Positions 55,011-64,000 of a DNA stretch of 64,000 nt are shown in pieces. Under the pieces are notes generated by a model. It was not told the DNA's origin, searched no databases, and was given only the letters and a program-made list of their open reading frames with translations. The translations under genes and the position numbers were made by a program. The DNA comes from Piezodorus guildinii (taxonomy: Eukaryota > Arthropoda > Insecta > Hemiptera > Pentatomidae): the NCBI GenBank assembly GCA_023052935.1, contig CM041293.1, forward strand, positions 153,015,474 through 153,079,473, given 5' to 3'. Positions within the stretch are counted from its first letter, which is position 1; the number at the start of each line of letters is the position of its first letter.

Positions 55011-56160
55011 AGTTTATTTATTTAACGTCACTTTATGCTACTGTGGCTAATCGGACAAGGATACATTGGAATCCTAAATTTGGGCTATCCAGGTTTAATT
55101 AGGATAGGCTTTTTTAAAGAGTGCCTGACATCTCACAGGTTACTACCATAAAAAAATCATAGCTCAACCTGCAGGGTTGAACCCATGACCTTGGGCATAG
55201 AAGGCTACTATTGGGTTGTGTCACATGAAATATCCGTTTTCAAGGTAAAGTATTTTTATTAAAAATACAATATGACAAAAATATAATTTTATTCGAAGTA
55301 TTTACCTTCTTTCTCTACACATTTTTCCCAACGTGACACCAACTTTTTTACCCCGAACTGAAAAACTCTGAGCTGAGAAACAAAATCTGAAAACGCACTT
55401 TTCACTTGATCATCATTTTCAGAATGTTTTCCTTTGACGAAGTTGTCTAAATTCCTGAACAGGTGGTAATCTGTTGGAGACCAGTCGGGAGAATATGGTG
55501 GGTGCGGAAGAACTTCGTAGCCCAGTTCTTTCAATTTTTGCGCAATTTGTTTTGAAACATGGGGTCTTGTTGCCGCTCAGTGAGATCATGAGGTACCCAT
55601 GTATCGAGCTTTTTTATTTTCCCAATACACTTTAAATGTCTGGAAACGGTAGATGCACTTTCATTTAGTTGTGCTGAGAGTCCTTTAACTGTTTGGTAGG
55701 TGTTTCCTTATACTGTATGTTTGAGGACATCGTTGTCTATTACGGACGGAGGTCTTCCTCGGGGCAAGTTTTCCAAGTCGGTATCCCCAGCTGAAAACTT
55801 AGCAAACCAACGGCGAATGGTCCGTTCATTAACACTTCCTTCCCCAAACGCCTTGCAAATATTTCTAGCGGCCTCAGCTGCTGAATGGCCGAGTTCAAAC
55901 TCGTACAAAAATATTACGCGAAAATCGCCTGATTCTATGTTCATATTTGGAGGTATACTAAAAAGTGGGTAATTGATTGGGAAGGTAATGTTTATAATTC
56001 AAAGGTAGAGGATTAGTAACTGTTTACTTTAAATGTGTAAACATTCGGAAGAAAACAACAGAGACCTGCAAAATCCTTTATGTATTTTAGAAACTATAAA
56101 AACGGATATTTCATGTGAAACAACCTAATATTATGTAGCTACTGTGCTACAGGTGACTCC
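55011..56160 (-). repeat. SINE B split by mariner
   Basis: SINE tail and body 55011-55210; head 56129-56160 ('gtgctacaggtgactcc'). Joining across the mariner restores the order seen in the 29.8-kb SINE. Confidence 0.85.
55211..56128 (-). mobile_element. Mariner, internally deleted, TA-flanked
   Basis: TA at 55209-55210 and 56129-56130. Imperfect ~33-bp TIRs (left 'ttgggttgtgtcacatg', right in reverse 'ttaggttgtttcacatg'). Minus-strand transposase: start MNIESGDFRVIFLYEFELGH, HTH ERTIRRWFAKFSAGDTDLEN, GRPP, WVPHDLTERQQ. Then a deletion to RPHVSKQIAQ, HPPYSPDWSPTDYHLFRN and the C-terminus GKYFE. The first and second catalytic Asp are lost. A stop and a frameshift are also present. Confidence 0.9.
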
Positions 56161-56915
56161 TCATTAAGGTCTTTATGGATGAGTTTATTCAAGACAAATT
56201 AATGAGCGTTGAGGATTTAGTGGAGGGTTTAGGATTGTAAGGATTGGATACGAGTAGAATCCGATGTTTTAGTAGAGCCCCAAAGCTCAATTCCGTTAAG
56301 TCCAGATGGACTTTATGATGGTCATATAGATGAACATTTTCCAGTCAAGTGGAAAGTTAGAGTGTCTGTCTGGTAGGTTTTCAAATAACCTAAAGTGGCG
56401 ATTAGTTTCTTGTCGTTTTAGTCTTGTTTCTAGATTCAATGTTAGACGTTTGTCAAGTAGAAGTCCTAAATATCGGATCTGTTCAACCGCGAAACGCGGA
56501 ACAATATTAAAGGACACTGTAAGGCAGGATGTCATAGGTTCACGACTATATGTAAAGGTTATTTGGTAGGGTTTGTTTGAATTCATTTTTATTTTTCAAT
56601 TCTGACACCATACCTCAAGGGCCTCTTATGTGGAATGGAAGAGTGTGGTTGGCAATGAATGGATCAATATTGACTGAAAATACACAGCTATCATAAGTAT
56701 AAGTAGAAATGAATGTGTTAGGATGGGTTGGGATTTCAGCTGTATAGACTGAGTAATGAATTGGTCCTAAGATACTGCTGTGAGGAACACCACCAGACTG
56801 TGAATAAAGAGATGAATATGGACCATTATCATTTACTTTGAAGAATCTGTTGGTGATATTATAAGATTAAAAAAAAAAAAAAAATCGATTTCAGAATTTC
56901 TAATTCACATTAATT

Positions 56916-57990
56916 TTTTTTTTTTTTTTTTATTTATTTATAGTAATTTACAACTTTATTAAAGAACTGAGGAATGAAAAAAAAAAGTCATGAAAATGTC
57001 TTGAGAAAGAACTACCCAGTGGTAGCACTTCACTTACTATTTTAACTTAGTAGGTCCCGAGGCCACCTTCTTTTCAGTCGCCTTGGAGGGTTATCAGGGA
57101 TATCTAAGGAAGATAAATTACGGACAAGTGGGTTTGTAGGGGCAGGGAGTTTAGAATGAAAAGAGGAGTATCTATCACGGGCTATGTCTGCAACAAATGG
57201 GATGTTAAGGCCATTATGAATGAATTGATTTGTAACAAAATAAGGGGCATTCAGGATTTTGTGAAGGATTTTGGATTGTTAGGACTGGATGCGGAAGGAA
57301 TTTAATGGTTTTGCAGAGTCCCAAAGCTCGATTCCATATGCCCAAATAAGTCTGATAATAGTGATGTAAATGAGTCTTTTGTAATAAACCGGAAGTTTTG
57401 AACGTTTGTCTAGTAAGTGTTGTAGTAATCGATATCTTCGAGCAGTTTCTTTTCGTTTCAGTCTTGTGTGAGGATTCCAAGTAAGGCGCTTGTAAAGATG
57501 GAGACCTAGGTATCGGATTCGCTCAACAGGAGTAAGGGTAATGTTATTAAAGGATACTGGGGGGCAGGAACTCATCGGTTTGCGACAATGGGTAAAGGTG
57601 ATTTGGTGGGATTTGTTGGGGTTTATTTTAATCCTCCAATTTTGACACCGTTCTTCAATGGCTGTGATGTGGGACTGAAGGGTTTGGGATGCAGTAGATG
57701 GATCATTATGGACGGATAAGACACACGTGTCATCAGCATAAGTACTGAGGACAGTATGAGAATGTTGTGGAATGTCAGCTGTATAAAGGGAGTAGAGGAT
57801 AGGACCTAAGATACTACCTTGAGGCACTCCAGCAGATTGGGAAAATATGGATGAGTAGGAAAAGTTATGGTTAACCTTAAAGGTTCTGCGAGTAAGGTAG
57901 GAACGCATAAATAGGAAATATGTAGGTGTGAGGAATTGGCGGAGTTCGCAAAGCAGTCCCTGGTGCCAGACCACATTAAAATTTAAATAT
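56916..57990 (-). pseudogene. Jockey-like LINE, 5'-truncated
   Basis: T-run 56916-56938 is its tail. The minus frame 58004-57279 gives SAGVPQGSILGPILYSLYTA, STYADDTCVLSVHNDP, RYLGLHLYKRLTWNPHTRLK and LIWAYGIELWDSAKP. It then stops and continues in another frame (NPSQNPECPLFCYKS). Gag and endonuclease are missing. Confidence 0.88.
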
Positions 57991-58257
57991 CTGAAATATA
58001 TCAAATAAATTCACAAAATCAAGTTACTACCCACTCACTCATGTAGTATAGTCATCACATTGTCTCAAAAATAGCAAGGTCTATGAATCTGAAATTTCTA
58101 GTGAAGATTCCCGTTATAGCATAAATGCGCAATAAGGATCAATTCAAAAAAAAAATCGTTCTCTTTGTAATAATTAAAGTAAACTATACGTCTCATGAAA
58201 CATTATAGGTTAGAAAGGTAGTCGAATACGCAACAAAATGAATGCGTAATTATCTTT

Positions 58258-58491
58258 GTTTATTTATTTAACGTCACTTCATGCTACTATGGCTAATTGG
58301 ACGGTGCTACAGTGGGATCCTAAATTTTGTCTATCCAGGTTTTATTAGGATAGCAATCTTTAACGAATACCTTACATCGCACAGACCCGGGACTACCTTT
58401 TAACGTTCCCTCCGAAGGACGACATAACTAAGGATATTTTATTCCCATTAAAAAATCCTAGGACCACCTGCGGGTTTGAACCCGACCTTTG
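58258..58491 (-). repeat. SINE B, 5'-truncated, with 14-bp duplication
   Basis: Direct repeats gcgtaattatcttt at 58244-58257 and 58492-58505 bound it. The tRNA-like head is cut inside the B-box region. Confidence 0.93.
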
Positions 58492-58505
58492 GCGTAATTA
58501 TCTTT

Positions 58506-59330
58506 ATCTGACCAGGCATCTGTATTTTGCTTGTTGCTTTTCAAGAAAACAAGTTCAATAGAATTTGGAAATGATTTTCGCTACTTGAAACACAGAACAT
58601 CTCATTTCTGCAGATTAAGAAACATTTCTATTTTTTTTTTCATGTGCACTTCCCCCATGAATAGGAATAATTATTTACATTTACGTTGCAAAAGAGTTTT
58701 GGCTATATAAGATTATGTTTAAAAGCTAAAAAAAAATGAGTAATCATAGGTATATAGGCCTACTTCTAATAGCGTGCCATTGTAAATTTGACGGAATAAC
58801 ATTCTGGCATAAAGTTCTGGCTCGAAATAATTATTTTATTCCTTCTACTTGAAAAAAGTTAAAAGAATAACTGATTGATCGATAGCGGAGTTATTCGTGC
58901 TGTATGTATTTTAATATAAAAGCATAGTTATGTCAACACTATTAAAAAAATAAAAAAAATAAAAAACCTTCACCTCCATAATCCATGAAGGGTCTAGGAT
59001 TCAGAACATAAACATTCACATTGGCCGAGAGAGGTTTTTTGTATCGATTTTCAGGTACTCACTTTACAGAGGATGGGTGTGCCCTATGAGGTGTCTCCCA
59101 ATAGGTTCTGAATGTGTCGCCGATGAAAACATGAACAGAATTAACTTAATTAAAAAAAAAAAATTCTCGTCTTCCATAGTTATGTACTGCAGTTTGCAAC
59201 ATAGTACTACAAATTCTTTGATATTTTACTTAACGTGAGATGTAAGTTATATTTTGTAAATTGAATTGCCTTGCCAATGATAATTTCACGTATTCTATTT
59301 CTCGATTATCTACCTTTCATTAGCGCAATT
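58506..59330. other. Unassigned AT-rich DNA
   Basis: 'catgaagggtctaggattca' near 58985 may be a SINE C tail trace. No gene seen. Confidence 0.35.
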
Positions 59331-59336
59331 TATAAG

Positions 59337-59609
59337 GGATCACCTGTGGTGTGTTGGCTAGCTTAACATCCTTTCGAACCTGGCAGGTGACCCCTACGAT
59401 TTTTTAATGGGAGTAAAAATTCCTTAGTTTTGCTGTCCTTCGAAGTGGACGTGAGTAAGGTGTTCTCGAGCCTTTGCGATGACAGGTACTCCTTAAAGAT
59501 ACCTATTCTAATAAAACATGGATAGACAAAATTTAGGAGTCCCACTGTAGCATCGTCCGATAAGCCACAATGACATAAAAGAGGCGTCATATTAATAAAC
59601 AATCAAGCA
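59337..59609 (+). repeat. SINE B, diverged copy
   Basis: From 'gatcacctgtggtgtgttgg' (head) to 'cgtcatattaataaacaa'. More mutated than the 52.4-kb copy, with a shortened B-box segment. Confidence 0.85.
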
Positions 59610-60245
59610 CAATTTAAGTTAATAAGCACTGTGTTGGATGGAAAGCGTTCAAGAGCTATGCCAAAGCATATGTGGGAGGATTTCCTTAAAAAAAAAGTTA
59701 AGTTTTTATCATTTTAACAAGAATTAATATACTCTCTGTATTGACTATTAACATGTACTATGAAATTCTGTTTACCTCCTCTTGATCCAGATAATATTTT
59801 TCATGTCATCAAACGCCTGGCCACCTTTCTAATAACAGAACGAATGTTAAAGGAGAATAAACCAACTGAAGTAAATATCCAATACTCCTGTTCTAAAAGC
59901 CATTTAGAGCTTTTATAGCATTCATTGTATTGTTTCATTGGAGAATACGGTCGTCATGTAATACAATTGATCTATTATATTGAAAAACTGTACTTGTGAA
60001 TTCTATTCAATGCTTTTGCAGATTATTATCATGGTCATAAAGGCGCCTCATGTTCTTTCCTCCCACCGTTATTTAGCAACTGGCCAAAAAAATATATGCA
60101 AGGTTCGCTATCTCACAGAAAATTATTTTTATTTTATTTTACAAGATGGAAATCATGAACTAAAGTCTTGAGACTTCAGATAGTGTGGGACTCCAATCCA
60201 CCAGAACCAGCTTCCTGCGTCAACTGAGTTTAGTCTGACCAGCTT
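59610..60245. other. Unassigned DNA
   Basis: An open plus-strand stretch near 59800-59915 (HVIKRLATFLITERMLKENK) is not recognised. No paired splice sites. Confidence 0.3.
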
Positions 60246-60248
60246 TTA

Positions 60249-62021
60249 CAGTTGGTCAAAAAAGTATTGGCACACCCTGATTTTTTCATTTAATTCTCAA
60301 AGTAAGTAACTTATTATCAGTAATAAATTTTATTTTTGAATAGACATTAACAACCATTGATATAGTAAAAAAAACTAATTGAAATAATTAAGTAGAAATG
60401 AATGAGGAAAAGAAATTGTAAAAATTAAAGTAAAAAAAGTATTGACATAGCCATTTTTTAATAAAAAAAAATGACCTATTAAAGTAAATAAAACTCATTA
60501 ATATTTTGTTATCATTTCTTTGTCATCATTTATTCCTTGTAATCTTTTTTACATCGTAGAAACCAGATTTCCCGTTACCTCGGTCCCATTTTTTCCCCTT
60601 TCTTTAACAACATATCTTTCAACACATTTTTTGAAGAAATTTTGTGTTTTCTTACCTTCAAATCCAAAATATAGATAAATGTTCAAGGGGATTCATATCC
60701 GGATAGGTGTTTTTAAATGTCTCCGTACATTGTACAATAACCATTCCTTCGTTTTACTGGCTGTGTGTTTCGGATAATTGTCTTGCTGAAATATAAACGT
60801 ATCCTCCAGTCCTCATTTTTAGTACTGGATAGCAGATTATGTCGCAAAATGTAATACATACCTTTCAGCATTTATTATCCTTTCAACGAAGCATAACTTT
60901 ATAACACCATTCGATGTCATGCAGTCCCAAGCCATTACATTGCCGGCTGTAAATGGCTTGAATTTGCAATACTATATGTTAATAAACCAATGGACTTTTG
61001 GAAAAAGTTTTATTTTCTGATGAGAGCAAATAAAACATTTTCGGTTATGATGGACGGAAGTTTGTGTGGAGAAAACCGAATACAGAGTTTCAACTAAGGA
61101 ACGTTAGGCTTACAGTAAAACACGGCGGCGGCAATGTAATGCTTTGGGGCTGCATGGCTTCGAAAGGTGTTAGAAAATTATGCTGATGTGGTGATATAAA
61201 TCCCATTAAACATTTATGGTATATTTTGGATTTGAAGGTAAGAAAACACAAAATTAGAGGTTATGGCAATGTTAGAAGAGGGGAAAAAAATTGGACCTGA
61301 GGTCACGGAAAATCTTGTTTCTACGATGCAAAGAAGATTACTAGGTACAATTGAGACGTTGATTTCCAAAAGGTACTAAAGGACATTTTTTACGAAATTG
61401 ATATTTTTACCCTCATCATTTAGTTTTATCTAAATATTCTATTTGATATTATCTAATGAATTCTCAAGTCCTTAAAATACGCGATTTAGAAATGCGGCCA
61501 TTTTCTAAAAGTACTAATTACGCATTTATTTTCGTTCCAAATCATTCTAAAAAAATTCATTTCATAACTTTAATATGATTTTGTTATTATAGTAAAAAAA
61601 TAATTCTAAATTTTAAGGCAAAAAGATCCAAATTAGCTAGTTTAATAATATAGTAATGAGAGATTTTCGCGCTTCCTGTAATATTTCCTAGAATGGATAT
61701 AGTACCTTTTGGAAATCAACGTCTCAATTGATGCCAAAGGAATGATAATAAATTATTAATGAGTTTTATTTACTTTAATAGGATATTTTTTTATTAATAT
61801 TTATTAATAAAAAAAATATATTAATAAATGGATGTGCCAATACTTTTTTGAGTTCCATTTTTATGATTCATTTCTACCTTAATTTTATCATTTTTTTTTT
61901 TAGCGATAAAAATGGTTTTTAAGATATATTCAAAAATAAAATTTATTACTGAATAGTAAGTTACATGCTTTGAGAATTAAATGGAAAAAACAGGGCGTGC
62001 CAATACTTTTTTGACCCACTG
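60249..62021. mobile_element. Tc1-like element, head-to-head palindromic
   Basis: TA at 60247-60248 and 62022-62023; ~54-bp TIRs beginning CAG(T)TGGTCAAAAAAGTA. The left half (60249 to about 60955) encodes on the minus strand the transposase 3' half: NVMAWDCM, FQQDNYPKHTA (second Asp), NPLEHL. The right half (about 60956 onward) encodes on the plus strand KPMDFWKKVLFSDESK (first Asp), GGGNVMLWGCMASKGV, then jumps to NPIKHLWYILDLKV (the Glu is Lys). Both outer ends are homologous 3' ends. Inactive. Confidence 0.88.
61353..61725. mobile_element. AATT-flanked TIR element, copy 3 (short)
   Basis: Same GAGACGTTGATTTCC ends as copies 1 and 2; AATT at 61349-61352 and 61726-61729. The equivalent position in the other Tc1 arm is empty. 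373 bp, non-coding. Confidence 0.9.
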
Positions 62022-62028
62022 TAGGTGT

Positions 62029-62225
62029 TTTTTTTTTTTTTTTTTTTTTTTCTTTTTCACCCCTACCTCGCTTTTTAAGGCTATACGGAGGTTTCTCGGG
62101 CCAGGGAATGAGGCCGGAGGATAAATGCCGAGATAAAAGCCCTAGCACAGACACGCGAACTCGTAACTATTTCGTTTGGTCATCTGTGGCAGCTAACCCA
62201 CTCAACCACCCCTCTCCCCGCTTTT
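62029..62225 (-). repeat. tRNA-derived SINE, family D
   Basis: Minus orientation: A box 'tggttgagtgg' near 62205, B-box-like 'gttacgagttcgcgt' near 62160, and a T-run at 62029-62050 as its tail, immediately beside the Tc1 right end. Body unlike SINEs A-C. Confidence 0.75.
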
Positions 62226-62880
62226 GGGTAGCTATAGCCAAGTGCCTAATCTCCCAATGTATTGTGTCTATCTCACTGTTAGAGTGCTAAAATATTTACT
62301 ATGAGTACTTCAATTCGTTACCGAATCGCAAGACTTTACTCTCTTCAGCCACCTCATAAGTGAATGTTTTTTGTTTTATAACAATGATTACTCGAATTAT
62401 ACTCTCCAAGCCTATTAGTCTCTTATTGAATCACCATAAAATAAATAAAACTTCCTTTAAAAGTCATATTGGTTTATTTAGATCCTTAAGAGGCTTTAGG
62501 GAAAAACAAATAACGAAATTCGATATTATTTTTAAAAGCATATACTTAGGGAAATAGGAAATGGCTAGCATATTTTGGATTATATTTAATTCCAATGTGC
62601 TAAAATTATTAGTTTTAATAGAAGCGCATTATATTTGCGATAAGAACAATTTCTATTTTTGATAAATAGCTGTTTGGACGTAATAATTTGCAGATTTTAT
62701 TGTGTCTAAATCTGCATTCATAAAAATGAGGTCATATGAAATGAAGATTTGCCCTGTTTGTGCTTTAAATGCTTGTATGCGAGAACTTTTTATCTAAACT
62801 GTTCCAATAGTAACTTCCAATATTTGAACTTCAGAAAAGAATTTTGTGAAGTCAATCTATAACTTTATATTTTTATTAAA
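62226..62880. other. Unassigned AT-rich DNA
   Basis: No feature supported. Confidence 0.35.
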
Positions 62881-62884
62881 ATGT

Positions 62885-63005
62885 TTAGAGAGCTGCCAAT
62901 GGGTAGTATCCCTACATGTGAATCATGACATAACCTTCTATCACATTTACTATATGCATATCATTATACAGTTGTAAATATCAATAAATATATATTTTTT
63001 TAAAT
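62885..63005 (+). repeat. Jockey-like LINE 3' terminus, solitary
   Basis: 'gagctgccaatgggtagtat' to 'acagttgtaaatatcaata' matches the end of the 19.2-19.8 kb LINE. A very short 5'-truncated insertion. Confidence 0.8.
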
Positions 63006-63098
63006 TAAAATGTTTGTTTTTATGAAGGAATAAATGGTGGTCAATAATATTTATCATTGTAATCTTACGGTCAACTGTTTAGCATTTAAGATATATTT

Positions 63099-63560
63099 CT
63101 TTCACTTACCATATATAGTAAGGGCATTGCGATCTTAAAAAATTTCGAATCCTAATTATCAACGGAAATACACGTTTTAGGGTCCCCTAAGTCCAAATAA
63201 CCAAGTCGCCCAGGAAGGTCTGTGTGTGTGTGTGTGTGTGAAACCTCTAGCACCAAAACGAAAAGTCGTACGAAACTGAAATTTCATATTTAAGACAACT
63301 TTACTAAATTAGGACAGATTGTAATATTACTCAATAAAAAATTGTTAAAATAAAAAAAAGTAAAGTGATGAATACGATTAACAGTTCGGTAATTACTGTA
63401 CATAACAATTTTATAATGTTACATTATTTAATCTAAAACACATGTTTCCGGTGAAACTGAATGTAATTATTTAAACTTTTTGAAACTCTTAAGTTCTTCA
63501 ATCGATTTTAACAACCGAGATAAGTGAAAGTCCATTGTTGGGCACACACCAGCTTTTTTA
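63099..63560 (+). repeat. F1 repeat, internally deleted
   Basis: 5' end 'ctttcacttaccatatatag' to 'gaaatttcatatttaagaca', then a jump to the last third, ending 'cacaccagcttttttatc'. (TG)n at 63221-63239. Confidence 0.85.
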
Positions 63561-63795
63561 TCAGGTAATAGCTCAAGGAACTTTTTATTAAATTGATGTT
63601 TTTATAAAAATTCTAGTTGAATTTTTATATCAGAATGATTATTTGAAAAAGTATGTCTTCTTTAACACTTATCAGAAATGTGGAAAATTTACACTAATAA
63701 TTTTTTGGCAGTAATAGGGAGGGGATTAGAAATTTAAAGCTTCCCTTTATACTTCTATGTCTTTCTATATATTTTTGTTAATTTGGTATACCCAG
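63561..63795. other. Unassigned AT-rich DNA
   Basis: Nothing recognisable. Confidence 0.35.
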
Positions 63796-64000
63796 TGTGT
63801 ATTAAAGTTATAGAGTATTAGGCAGTGGAATAAAAGAACCTTGTACAAGACAGCTTGTTTATTACTGCTATATATACAAACAACATGGCGCAGGGGACGC
63901 TACCAACTGGACTGTACTGTTTGTTGTTGGGCTGCTGTACACCTAGGTGGAAGTTCAGTGCCACAACTATCTTTACATATACAATCGATATTTAACACAC
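63796..64000 (-). mobile_element. Possible LTR, cut by the window edge
   Basis: On the minus strand: starts near TGTTAAATATCG, has a TATATATAG box followed about 20 bases on by 'acaagctgtcttgtacaagg', and ends '...aatacaca'. It is more GC-rich than its surroundings. TG...CA ends and a TATA box fit an LTR, but no primer-binding site or second LTR is in view. Confidence 0.35.

Larger units (their letters stand above)
54800..56868 (-). pseudogene. Jockey-like LINE carrying nested SINE and mariner
   Basis: LINE 3' part 54800-55000 and 5' part 56164-56868 (RYLGLLLDKRLTLNLETRLK in the minus frame). Broken by stops. The SINE B insertion split it at a 'taaggt' site (54995-55000 and 56165-56170). Confidence 0.8.

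Overview
This is a strongly AT-rich eukaryotic window with intron-containing genes, splice sites, tRNA-derived SINEs, jockey- and RTE-like LINEs, and mariner, Tc1, piggyBac and hAT elements. The mix fits an arthropod, most likely an insect with a repeat-swollen genome. The species cannot be told from sequence alone. Nothing in it is bacterial.

Host genes. Almost every long open frame is transposon debris, but three paralogous secreted-protein genes on the minus strand can be rebuilt exon by exon. Gene A (7770 down to 2412, running off the left edge without its last exon) and gene C (25146 down to 16185, complete, 160 aa) share one architecture. Gene B (54577 down to 41376, 206 aa) adds one exon to it. 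The plan is a signal-peptide exon preceded by an acceptor-like sequence, a 14-32 bp micro-exon, a CC-motif exon, a 93-bp exon in all three, and a 245-bp terminal exon in B and C. Intron phases agree throughout. The cysteine pattern resembles the insect DUF4773 secreted family; this is my recognition, not a database result. Gene B needs its additional 81-bp exon (49426-49506) to avoid a stop at the splice junction, and that exon lies inside what looks like a hAT element.

Region by region. 1-322 is a long perfect-looking hairpin. 0.3-8 kb is gene A with introns full of SINEs, a mariner relic split by a LINE, and LINE tails. 8-16 kb is intergenic: a decayed Tc1 element, a 2.1-kb RTE-like LINE with a 14-bp target duplication, and old repeats. 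16-25 kb is gene C; its introns hold a TTAA-flanked piggyBac-like element, a terminal-inverted-repeat (TIR) element flanked by AATT, and a mariner with perfect 29-bp TIRs but an internally deleted transposase. 25-41 kb is intergenic: many copies of a ~0.9-kb repeat family (called F1 here), SINEs, LINE pieces, and a 2.4-kb foldback structure with an AATT element in one arm. 41-54.6 kb is gene B, containing a LINE inside a SINE, a hAT with a jockey gag/endonuclease fragment, hairpin elements, a mariner fragment and tandem F1 copies. 54.6-64 kb holds a triple nest (mariner in SINE in LINE), further LINEs and SINEs, a head-to-head palindromic Tc1 element, and an LTR-like edge.

How it fits together. 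The three genes form a dispersed tandem family whose introns have been the landing sites for most elements. Coding exons stay intact while the surrounding DNA decays, which supports selection on the exons.
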